From assembly GCA_023424095.1 (NCBI GenBank), contig JAFAEG010000006.1, forward strand, positions 1 through 24,405: 24,405 nucleotides of DNA. The letters run 5' to 3'. This document shows positions 6,722-13,256 of this stretch, in pieces. The first letter of the stretch is position 1. Each line of letters starts with the position of its first letter. Origin of the DNA: Pseudomonadota bacterium (GTDB taxonomy: Bacteria; Pseudomonadota; Alphaproteobacteria; Sphingomonadales; Sphingomonadaceae). Position numbers and translations under genes: made by a program. The notes below the pieces were generated by a model. It did no database searches. It had not been told where the DNA came from and worked only from the letters and a program-made list of their open reading frames with translations.

Positions 6722-9085
6722 ATGAGCGATCGCAGCCTTCCCGAGATCACTTGGCGTGTGGTGTTCAACCGCGCCGCGCCGAACGGCCTCCGACATTGGG
6801 GCCGGGTCCGGGCTGCGCAGCTGAAAGCGCTCGGCCCGGCCCTCGTCATTGCCGGCGGCGGCTTGCTCTTCAACACCGTCTTCACGCTCTACATTCTCGG
6901 CGGCAAGGTGCCCGCGGCCACGCTCGCCGCCTGGGTGCTGGTGCTCGCCGCGGCAACGCTGTTCGTCTTCCGCCAGACCCGCCACCTGAAGAATCGCCAA
7001 TTCCACGCCGTCGGCCGCAAGGCGATCGACCGAGTCGCGCTCTACAGCCTGATGTTCGGCTGCGTCTGGGTGATGCCGATCCGCTATTTCTTCGGCGCGG
7101 TCGGCCCCGCCGAGCAGGTCGCGATCGGGGTGATGGCGGCGGTGATGATGGCCGGTGCCGCCTTCGTCTTCGCGCCGATCCCGGCCGCTTCGGTCGGCTT
7201 CATCACGATCACCGGCGTCACCATCACCCACATGCTGAATGCGCCCGATTCGGGCGGCATCTTCCTGCTGGGGCCGGCCTATATGGCGGCGATGTTCGGC
7301 TTCGTCTTCGTCAACGGCCGCGCCTTCATGCAGCGCAGCTGGCTGGACATCGAACTGGAGCAGAAGAGCGAGACGGTTAGTCTGCTGCTGCGCGAATATG
7401 AAGCGAGCGACGCCGACTGGCTGTGGCGCACCAATGGCGGCCTGACCTTCGAAAAGGTGTCGCAGCGTTCCGCCCGCGCGCTGGGCCGGACGCCGGAAGC
7501 GCTGGGCCGCACCACCCTGCCGGAATTGCTCACGCAGGCGCGCAAGACCGATCAGACCAGCCGCCGCGCGATCGCCGCGGCGCTGGCTTGCGTGAACCGG
7601 CGCGAAGCCTTTTCCGAGCTGCTGCTGCCGGTCGAGATCAATGGTGAGGAGCGGGTGATCGAATTGTCGGCCCGCCCGCGCGCGAGCGCCCAGGGCCGCT
7701 TCATCGGCTATGAAGGCGTCGGCTCCGACGTCACCGAGGCGCAGCGCGCCGCCGCCCGAATCACCCATATGGCCCATCACGACGCGCTGACCGGCCTGCC
7801 GAACCGCCTGCACGTGCTGGAAAGCCTGGAATCGGCGCTCGCCGCGGCGCCCAAGCATGGCGATCGGCCGGCGATCATCCTGATCGACCTCGATCGCTTC
7901 AAGGCGATCAACGACACGTTGGGCCACGTCGCCGGCGACCATCTGCTCGAACAGGTCGCCCGCTGCCTGGAAAGCATCATCTCCGACGAAATGACCGCCG
8001 GCCGGCTCGGCGGCGACGAATTCGCCATCGTCGTGCCGTCGGTCGAGAGCCGCGCCGAGCTGGAGCAGATGTGCCTGGCGCTGATCGGGGCGCTGCACGG
8101 CCCCTTCCTCTATCACGACCAGAGGCTGGTGGTCGGCGCCAGCGTCGGCGTCGCGATCGGCCCGCGCGACGGCGATTCGGTCGAGGAACTGGTCCGCAAC
8201 GCCGATCTCGCGCTCTACAAGGCCAAGGCCGGCGCCGGCAACGAGATCTGCTTCTACGATCCGGCCATGCACGAATTGTCGGAGGAGCGCCGCCGCATCG
8301 AGCTGGCGCTGCGCGACGCTCCCGAAAATGACGAGCTGTCGCTCAATTATCAGCCGCTGGTGAACACCAAGACCGGCCAGATCGAGAGCTTCGAGGCTTT
8401 GCTGCGCTGGACCCACCCGGAACTCGGCCAGGTCTCGCCGGCCAAGTTCATCCCGATCGCCGAGGATACCGGAATGCTCGGCAAGATCGGCGAGTGGGTG
8501 CTGCGCACCGCCTGCCGGGAGGCCGCGAGCTGGCCCGCCCATGTCGGCATCGCGGTCAACGTCTCGCCGCGGCAGGTGCAGGACCCGAGCTTCCTCGTCA
8601 CCTTGATGTCGGCCTTGACCCAGGCCGGGCTGGAGCCGCGCCGGCTGGAGCTGGAAGTCACCGAAAGCGTCTTCCTGGAGCTGACCGGCCGCACCCAGAA
8701 GGTGCTTCAGCAGATCCAGAGCCTGGGCGTGAAACTGGCGATGGACGATTTCGGCACCGGCTATTCGTCGCTGGGCTATCTGCGCCGCGCCGAATTCGAC
8801 ACGCTGAAGATCGACCAGAGCTTCGTCCAGGCGGTGCGCGACGACGATCCGGAAAGCACCGCCATCGTCCGCGCCGTGGTCGCCCTGGCCGGCAGCCTGG
8901 GCATGAAGACGGTCGCCGAAGGGGTGCAGACCGAAGAGCAATTGCGCATCGTCCGAGCGATCGGCTGCGACAAGATCCAGGGCTATATCTTCTCCCGCCC
9001 GGTGGCCGGCGCGACCGCGCGCGCCATGCTGGGCGCCGGCCCGACGCTCGATACCGGCCGGCATCGTTCCGCCGCTGCGGCCTGA
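6722..9085 (+). CDS. Membrane PAS-GGDEF-EAL c-di-GMP enzyme
   Basis: A protein of 787 aa. Residues 35-205 hold about five hydrophobic segments, an integral-membrane sensor of MASE type. A PAS-like domain follows (about 215-335). Next is a GGDEF domain with intact GGDEF at 430-434 and NDTLGHVAGD before it, then an EAL domain with EAL at 558-560, and with VNVSPRQ, ELEVTES, DDFGTGYSSL, LKIDQSFV and AEGVQTEEQ. These are the metal- and substrate-binding positions, so both a diguanylate cyclase and a phosphodiesterase could be active. The inhibitory RxxD site expected 5 residues before GGDEF is absent: Ser and Met occupy its Arg and Asp positions. Known: such proteins make and/or degrade c-di-GMP and switch cells between motile and attached states. 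Start: the ATG at 6722; a TTG at 6701 is possible. Confidence 0.93.
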   Translation: MSDRSLPEITWRVVFNRAAPNGLRHWGRVRAAQLKALGPALVIAGGGLLFNTVFTLYILGGKVPAATLAAWVLVLAAATLFVFRQTRHLKNRQFHAVGRKAIDRVALYSLMFGCVWVMPIRYFFGAVGPAEQVAIGVMAAVMMAGAAFVFAPIPAASVGFITITGVTITHMLNAPDSGGIFLLGPAYMAAMFGFVFVNGRAFMQRSWLDIELEQKSETVSLLLREYEASDADWLWRTNGGLTFEKVSQRSARALGRTPEALGRTTLPELLTQARKTDQTSRRAIAAALACVNRREAFSELLLPVEINGEERVIELSARPRASAQGRFIGYEGVGSDVTEAQRAAARITHMAHHDALTGLPNRLHVLESLESALAAAPKHGDRPAIILIDLDRFKAINDTLGHVAGDHLLEQVARCLESIISDEMTAGRLGGDEFAIVVPSVESRAELEQMCLALIGALHGPFLYHDQRLVVGASVGVAIGPRDGDSVEELVRNADLALYKAKAGAGNEICFYDPAMHELSEERRRIELALRDAPENDELSLNYQPLVNTKTGQIESFEALLRWTHPELGQVSPAKFIPIAEDTGMLGKIGEWVLRTACREAASWPAHVGIAVNVSPRQVQDPSFLVTLMSALTQAGLEPRRLELEVTESVFLELTGRTQKVLQQIQSLGVKLAMDDFGTGYSSLGYLRRAEFDTLKIDQSFVQAVRDDDPESTAIVRAVVALAGSLGMKTVAEGVQTEEQLRIVRAIGCDKIQGYIFSRPVAGATARAMLGAGPTLDTGRHRSAAAA

Positions 9086-9131
9086 CCGCTTGCGAAGCGG
9101 CCGATGCGGGGCTATCTGCCCGCTCCGGCCT

Positions 9132-9209
9132 AGGAGTGTAGCTCAGTTTGGTTAGAGCATCGGTCTCCAAAACCGAGGGTCGTGGGTTCGAATCCCTCCA
9201 CTCCTGCCA
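9132..9209 (+). tRNA. tRNA-Trp (anticodon CCA)
   Basis: A complete cloverleaf: acceptor arms AGGAGTG (9132-9138) and CACTCCT (9199-9205) pair over 7 bp, with discriminator G and an encoded CCA (9207-9209). The D-arm is GCTCAGTTTGGTTAGAGC. The anticodon stem TCGGT/ACCGA encloses CTCCAAA with anticodon CCA at 9167-9169, and the T-arm contains GGTTCGAATCC. It lies just before secE-nusG, an order common in alphaproteobacteria. A 6-bp hairpin without a T-run (9086-9100) separates it from the GGDEF-EAL gene. Confidence 0.98.
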
Positions 9210-9282
9210 GGCCCGAGCCAGCGGCATAGCCGCGATGGCCGCAGGCCAGGCGACGGGCCGGCCAGCCTGCGCGAAGCGACAG

Positions 9283-9315
9283 GTCTGACGTCACGGGATT
9301 TACTCCCGTGACGGC
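9283..9315. repeat. 33-bp hairpin repeat, copy 1
   Basis: Contains a perfect 10-bp stem CGTCACGGGA/TCCCGTGACG (9289-9298 with 9304-9313) around a 5-nt loop. The whole 33 bp recurs at 10309-10341 with a single T/C difference in the loop. Both copies are preceded by a GGCCGGCCAGC motif 17-35 bp upstream. This copy lies between tRNA-Trp and secE. No T-run follows, so it is not a canonical intrinsic terminator. It may be an RNA-processing or attenuation structure or a dispersed repeat. Confidence 0.8.
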
Positions 9316-9335
9316 TCCCAGGGCCTCGTTCGATC

Positions 9336-9363
9336 TTGCACCATCTTGATCGTAGCGCTATCT
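9336..9363 (+). promoter_or_regulatory. Weak candidate promoter for secE-nusG
   Basis: TTGCAC (9336-9341) and CTATCT (9358-9363) are spaced 16 bp apart, about 100 bp before the secE GTG and after the hairpin repeat. The match to a housekeeping promoter is only partial, and transcription could instead continue from the tRNA gene. The 251 bp between tRNA-Trp and secE otherwise hold only the hairpin repeat. Confidence 0.25.
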
Positions 9364-9460
9364 CCCCCACTTCCGCTTACATCGGAAAGCCTCCCCGACC
9401 GGCCCGCCGGTCGAGAGCGGCTGCCCGAAAGTCCGTTATGATCGCGAAGGAACGCAGCAA

Positions 9461-9658
9461 GTGGCCCGCACCTCCCCCGGTGAATTTTTCCGCCAGGTCC
9501 GCGCCGAGACCGCCAAGGTCGTCTGGCCGACCCGCAAGGAAACGATGATGACCGCCGTCATGGTAGTGATCATGACCAGCTTGCTGGGCGTGTTCTTCTT
9601 CGGCGTCGATTCGGCGTTCAGCGCGATCGTCAAACTGCTTCTCAGCTTCCTCGGTTAA
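9461..9658 (+). CDS. secE: Protein translocase subunit SecE
   Basis: A 65-aa protein with the SecE signature RAETAKVVWPTRKETMMTAV followed by one membrane segment (about residues 29-62, VVIMTSLLGVFFFGVDSAF). This is the short, single-span form usual outside the enterobacteria. Known: SecE clamps the SecY channel in the inner membrane and is essential for Sec-dependent export. Start: GTG with GAAGGAA 8 nt upstream. Its stop is 15 bp before the nusG ATG, and the two are surely one transcript. Confidence 0.97.
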   Translation: MARTSPGEFFRQVRAETAKVVWPTRKETMMTAVMVVIMTSLLGVFFFGVDSAFSAIVKLLLSFLG

Positions 9659-9673
9659 AGGGCCTCAAGCCGC

Positions 9674-10213
9674 ATGTCCCGCTGGTACATCATCCACGCT
9701 TATTCCGGTTTCGAGAACAAGGTTCGCGACTCGATCGAGTCCGAAGCCGCGCGCATGGGCCTGACCCCGCTGGTCGAGCAGGTCGAAGTGCCGACCGAGA
9801 AGGTCACCGAAGTCCGCCGCGGCAAGAAGGTGACGTCCGACCGCAAGTTCTTTCCGGGCTATGTGCTCGCGAAGCTGAACATGAACGACGACGTCTACCA
9901 CCTGATCAAGAACACCCCGAAGGTGACCGGCTTCCTGGGCAGCATGGGCAAGCCGCAGGCGATTTCGGACGCCGAGGCCGCGCGCATCCTGAACACCAAG
10001 GACGAAGCCGCCGCCGCCGCGCCGAAGACCAAGATCAAGGTCGATTACGAGATCGGCGATCAGGTGAAGGTGCTCGAAGGCCCGTTCGCCAGCTTCAACG
10101 GCGTCGTCGAGGAACTCGATTTCGACCGCAGCCGCGTGAAGGTGTCGGTCTCGATCTTCGGCCGTGCGACCCCGGTCGAACTGGAATTCGAGCAAGTCGA
10201 ACGGATGAAGTGA
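9674..10213 (+). CDS. nusG: Transcription termination/antitermination factor NusG
   Basis: A protein of 179 aa. The N-terminal NGN domain begins RWYIIHAYSGFENKVRDSIE and continues with RKFFPGYVLAKLNMND. A linker rich in Ala and Lys (about residues 110-120) precedes the KOW domain (GDQVKVLEGPFASFNGVVEE), and the protein ends in VELEFEQVERMK. Length and both domains are normal. Known: NusG binds the RNA polymerase clamp and links it to Rho and to ribosomal protein S10. It is co-transcribed with secE. The ribosomal genes rplK and rplA, which follow nusG in many bacteria, are not the next genes here; a minus-strand adhesin lies downstream. Confidence 0.98.
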   Translation: MSRWYIIHAYSGFENKVRDSIESEAARMGLTPLVEQVEVPTEKVTEVRRGKKVTSDRKFFPGYVLAKLNMNDDVYHLIKNTPKVTGFLGSMGKPQAISDAEAARILNTKDEAAAAAPKTKIKVDYEIGDQVKVLEGPFASFNGVVEELDFDRSRVKVSVSIFGRATPVELEFEQVERMK

Positions 10214-10308
10214 CGAGCGCCCGAGCGTAGCAAGCAGGTAGCGAAGCGACTGCGAGCAACGCGAAGAGAGCGCGAAGGCCGGCCAGCGGGTCGGCCTCAG
10301 CCGAACCC

Positions 10309-10341
10309 GTCTGACGTCACGGGATTCACTCCCGTGACGGC
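10309..10341. repeat. 33-bp hairpin repeat, copy 2
   Basis: Second copy of the element at 9283-9315, in the same orientation, with the same 10-bp stem (10315-10324 with 10330-10339) and one loop difference. It lies 96 bp after the nusG stop and 40 bp before the 3' end of the convergent adhesin gene. It could form the 3' end of the secE-nusG transcript, but no T-run follows. Confidence 0.8.
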
Positions 10342-10380
10342 CCCGCGAGGATACCATCCCCGCGGAGCCCCCCTCCCCCG

Positions 10381-12417
10381 TCAGAAGCCGAACGCGACGC
10401 CCACCCGGGCGCCTTCCGAGCCCTGCACGGACGAGCCCACGATCCCGCCGCTGACATAGACCCGCGGTGCCGCGCGCACGATCACCGCGCCGGAGAAGGC
10501 CGACTCGCCGCGATAGGTGGCGAGGTTGAAGTTGATCGTGACCGTGCTGTCGGGGACGATCATCGTCCCGCCCAGCGCCATTGCCGCGGCGATGCCGCCA
10601 TCGGCCTGCCGGAAGCCACGCTCACTCTGCAGTTCCAGCGCGCTCATCCGGTTGTCGAGATTCGACAGACCGGCATTCAGCGCGGCGATGGCGGAGCCGG
10701 CGTCGCGATAGGTGCTGCCCTGCACATGGTAGCTGGGCGCCGAGATCCGGCCGGTGCCGGCATCATAGCTCGAACCGCCACCGAGCGCCGAGGCAGTGCT
10801 CTCGCCCAGCGCATCGCCGCGCGCGATCGCAGTGTTCGCCGTCGTCTGGGCGGCTGCGGCATTGGTCAGCGCCGTATTGGCCGTGCCCTGCGCCGCGGCG
10901 GCATTGGCAAGCGCGGCATTGGCGGTGGTTTGCGCGGCCTGCGCGCCGGACACCCCCTGGTTGGCGACGATCAGCGCGGCGTTGGCCGTGCCCTGCGCCG
11001 CGGCGGCATTGGCAAGCGCCTGATCGGCCGCACCCTGCGCCGCGGCGGCGCTGGCGGCCACGACATTCAGCTGACTGACATTCACCGCGTCCGTCGCGGC
11101 CGTTCCCGCCGCGACATTCGTGATCTGCCGCTCCGCGCCCACCCGGCCGACCGAGATGGTGTTGATGCGATCGGCGATCGAATCGCGGCCGAGCGCCACG
11201 CTGCCCAGCGCCATCGCCTGCGCGCCGGTGCCAAGCGCGGTGCTATCCTCCCCGGAGGAAATGCTGCCCCGGCCCAAAGCGGTGGCTCTGAGCCCGCTCG
11301 CGAGGCTGCCCTGCCCTATGGCAGTGGCGTCTTCGCCGGTGGCATTGCTGACCTGACCGATCGCGGTGCTGTTGAAGCCGCTGGCTTCGCTGAAATGACC
11401 ATTGGCCGTGCTGCCCTCACCGCTGGCCTGGCTGCTTGCCCCGGTTGCGGTACCGAACCGGCCCGTCGCGACGCTGAGATGACCGAGCGCAGTGCTGCGG
11501 GAGCCGGTCGCGACGCTGCTTCCACCGATCGCGGTACCGTTACCACTGGCATTCGCCAGGGAGCCGACCGCGGTCGAACCGAGGCCCGTGGACATCGCCG
11601 AAGTGCCGAGCGCGGTGCTGCCCGTGCTTGTCGCCTGGCTGCCCTGCCCGATGGCAGTGGTGTCTGTCCCGCTGGCAATGCTGGTCTGACCGATCGCGGT
11701 GCTGTTGGTGCCGCTGGATTCGCTGAAATGACCATTGGCCGTGCTGTTCTCACCGCTGGCCTGGCTGCTTGCCCCGGTGGCAGTGCCGAACCGGCCCGTC
11801 GCGACGCTTTGATGACCGAGCGCAGTGCCGCGAGAGCCGGTGGCAACGCTGCCCCCGCCGATCGCGGTGCCATTCCCGCTGGCAGTGGCATTGAAGCCGA
11901 CCGCGGTAGAGCCTGGGCCTGAGGACGTCGCCGAAGCGCCGACCGCGGTGCTGCCGCTGGCTATCGCCTGGCTACCCTGCCCGGTCGCGGTGCTGTTCTC
12001 GCCGGTCGCGCGGCTGAAGGCGCCCGTGGCCGTGCTGTTGGCTCCGCTTGCGGTGCTGGTGAAGCCCGACGCCGTGCTGAGCGAGCCGGTTGCAAAGCTG
12101 CCGGCCCCAGTCGCCGTGCTCTGCGGACCCGAAGCAGCGGAGAACGCCCCCGTCGCCGTGCTGCTCTCTCCCGTCGCAGAACTGCCTGCGCCGGTCGCCG
12201 TGCTGGAGTCGCCGGATGCGGTGGCCCCCTGGCCGGTCGCCGTGGCGCTTTGACCTGTCGCGCTGCTGTCGGTGCCGCATTCGGTCGAGCCGACTCCCGG
12301 CCCGTCATTGCATTCCGGCGTCGGATCGGCGTGGGCGGGCGTGGCGGTCATCGCCAGCGCGGCGGCGAGGGCCAGCCACCCGGCGGCGGCGAGATAGGCA
12401 ATCCTGCGCGTTTTCAT
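10381..12417 (-). CDS. YadA-type trimeric autotransporter adhesin
   Basis: A protein of 678 aa. Residues 1-30 are a signal peptide ending ATPAHA. About residues 45-425 consist of head repeats of roughly 14 residues (pattern STATGxxSxATGxx, STAIGQ) that form a left-handed parallel beta-roll. At about 428-450 is the neck motif QITNVAAGTAATDAVNVSQL. An Ala-rich stalk (AAAAQGTANAAL repeats, to about 560) follows. The YadA membrane anchor is at about 590-678, ending in Phe (GARVGVAFGF). Known: three chains form one 12-strand outer-membrane barrel and display an adhesive fibre. Start: the ATG at 12417 has AGGAG 7 nt upstream; the reading frame extends 52 codons further but without signal features. 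It is divergent from a two-component system that may control it (inference). Confidence 0.92.
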   Translation of the reverse strand: MKTRRIAYLAAAGWLALAAALAMTATPAHADPTPECNDGPGVGSTECGTDSSATGQSATATGQGATASGDSSTATGAGSSATGESSTATGAFSAASGPQSTATGAGSFATGSLSTASGFTSTASGANSTATGAFSRATGENSTATGQGSQAIASGSTAVGASATSSGPGSTAVGFNATASGNGTAIGGGSVATGSRGTALGHQSVATGRFGTATGASSQASGENSTANGHFSESSGTNSTAIGQTSIASGTDTTAIGQGSQATSTGSTALGTSAMSTGLGSTAVGSLANASGNGTAIGGSSVATGSRSTALGHLSVATGRFGTATGASSQASGEGSTANGHFSEASGFNSTAIGQVSNATGEDATAIGQGSLASGLRATALGRGSISSGEDSTALGTGAQAMALGSVALGRDSIADRINTISVGRVGAERQITNVAAGTAATDAVNVSQLNVVAASAAAAQGAADQALANAAAAQGTANAALIVANQGVSGAQAAQTTANAALANAAAAQGTANTALTNAAAAQTTANTAIARGDALGESTASALGGGSSYDAGTGRISAPSYHVQGSTYRDAGSAIAALNAGLSNLDNRMSALELQSERGFRQADGGIAAAMALGGTMIVPDSTVTINFNLATYRGESAFSGAVIVRAAPRVYVSGGIVGSSVQGSEGARVGVAFGF
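11304..11969 (-). repeat. 333-bp tandem duplication inside the adhesin head
   Basis: Two adjacent units of 333 bp (11304-11636 and 11637-11969), equal to 111 codons, encode the same order of head repeats. Both contain GNGTAIGG, SVATGSR, TALGH, SVATGRFGTATGASSQASGE and STANGHFSE. They differ by scattered substitutions, which shows that the duplication is not brand new. The exact 111-codon period keeps the frame and the beta-roll register. Confidence 0.8.
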
Positions 12418-12608
12418 ATCCTGTCTCCTGCTGCGATGCGCATTGCGTCGATCGTTTCGATGCGGGAGGCTTAGGGGCTGCGGTGACGGGACCGGCTCAC
12501 ATGACCAGGTGAGACGCCTCCCATGAATAGGTGAGGCAGCACGCCGATTGCGCCGGATATGGCCATCGGGCAAACGTGCCAGACAAGCTGGCGCAGCAAA
12601 GGCCCGCC

Positions 12609-13256
12609 ATGATCCGAGTCGCCATGATCGAAGACGATCCCGTCATGTCGGAGCGGCTCGGCGCGGCCATTTCCGCCGACGACGAGATGATGCTGGTGGC
12701 GACGGCGGGCAATTTCGCGGCCGGGCGCGGCGTGGTCGAGGCGGGCGGTTATGACGTGCTGCTCTGCGATCTCGGCCTGCCCGACGGCAGCGGCATCGAC
12801 CTCATCCGGCTGGAAGCCGCCAAGGGCCGCGACACCGACATATTGGTGATCACCCTGTTCGCGGATCAGGGTAAGTTGCTCGCGACGATCCGCGCGGGCG
12901 CGCGCGGCTATCTGCTGAAGGACGAGAGCATCGACGATTGCATCCAGGCGATCCGCGATATCCGGCGTGGCGGCAGCCCGATCAGCCCGATTATCGCGCG
13001 GCAATTGCTGGGCGAAATCAAGCCGGCTTTGCCCCATCCCGAAACGCTGCCGGTCTCGCCTTTGTCCGAGCGCGAGACCGAGGTGCTGAACCTGCTTGCG
13101 CGCGGCTTTTCCTATGCCGAATGCGCGGACATCCTGCATGTGTCGGCAAACACCATAGGTACGCATGTCAAAGGCATTTATCGAAAGCTCGAGGTGAACT
13201 CGCGGGCAGAGGCGCTGTTTGAAGCGTCGTCACAGGGAATCTTGGGGCATCGTTAA
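12609..13256 (+). CDS. LuxR/NarL-family response regulator
   Basis: A protein of 215 aa. The receiver domain (1-120) has the acidic cluster Glu8-Asp9-Asp10, the phosphoacceptor Asp54 (LLCDLGLPDGSG), the Thr in VITLF and the Lys in YLLKDES. The C-terminal LuxR-type HTH (about 150-210) has LSERETEVLNLLARGFSYAE and HVSANTIGTHVKGIYRKLEV. All phosphotransfer residues are present. Known: phosphorylated NarL-type regulators bind DNA as dimers. Start: the ATG at 12609 has AAAGG 6 nt upstream. Its 3' end overlaps the kinase gene by 38 bp, so the two form one unit. The adhesin gene starts 191 bp away on the other strand and is the obvious candidate target. Confidence 0.93.
   Translation: MIRVAMIEDDPVMSERLGAAISADDEMMLVATAGNFAAGRGVVEAGGYDVLLCDLGLPDGSGIDLIRLEAAKGRDTDILVITLFADQGKLLATIRAGARGYLLKDESIDDCIQAIRDIRRGGSPISPIIARQLLGEIKPALPHPETLPVSPLSERETEVLNLLARGFSYAECADILHVSANTIGTHVKGIYRKLEVNSRAEALFEASSQGILGHR

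Noticed and set aside
6668..9064. A 798-codon open frame on the minus strand
   Set aside because: It is the antisense shadow of the GGDEF-EAL gene; its product is Arg/Asp/Gln-rich without domains, while the plus strand encodes complete conserved motifs.
9152..9370. A 72-codon minus-strand frame containing GGIRTHDPRFWRPML
   Set aside because: This peptide is the antisense reading of tRNA-Trp, a well-known false protein in databases.
9665..10357. A 230-codon minus-strand frame over nusG and the hairpin repeat
   Set aside because: Antisense to nusG; its N-terminal part is a translation of the intergenic repeat.
10726..11922. A repetitive 398-codon frame on the plus strand
   Set aside because: Its repeats are only the mirror of the adhesin head repeats; the minus strand has the signal peptide, neck and anchor.
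11304..12250. Regular short repeats that might suggest a CRISPR array or satellite
   Set aside because: The repeats are coding (about 14 residues, STATG pattern), diverged, and without constant repeats and unique spacers.
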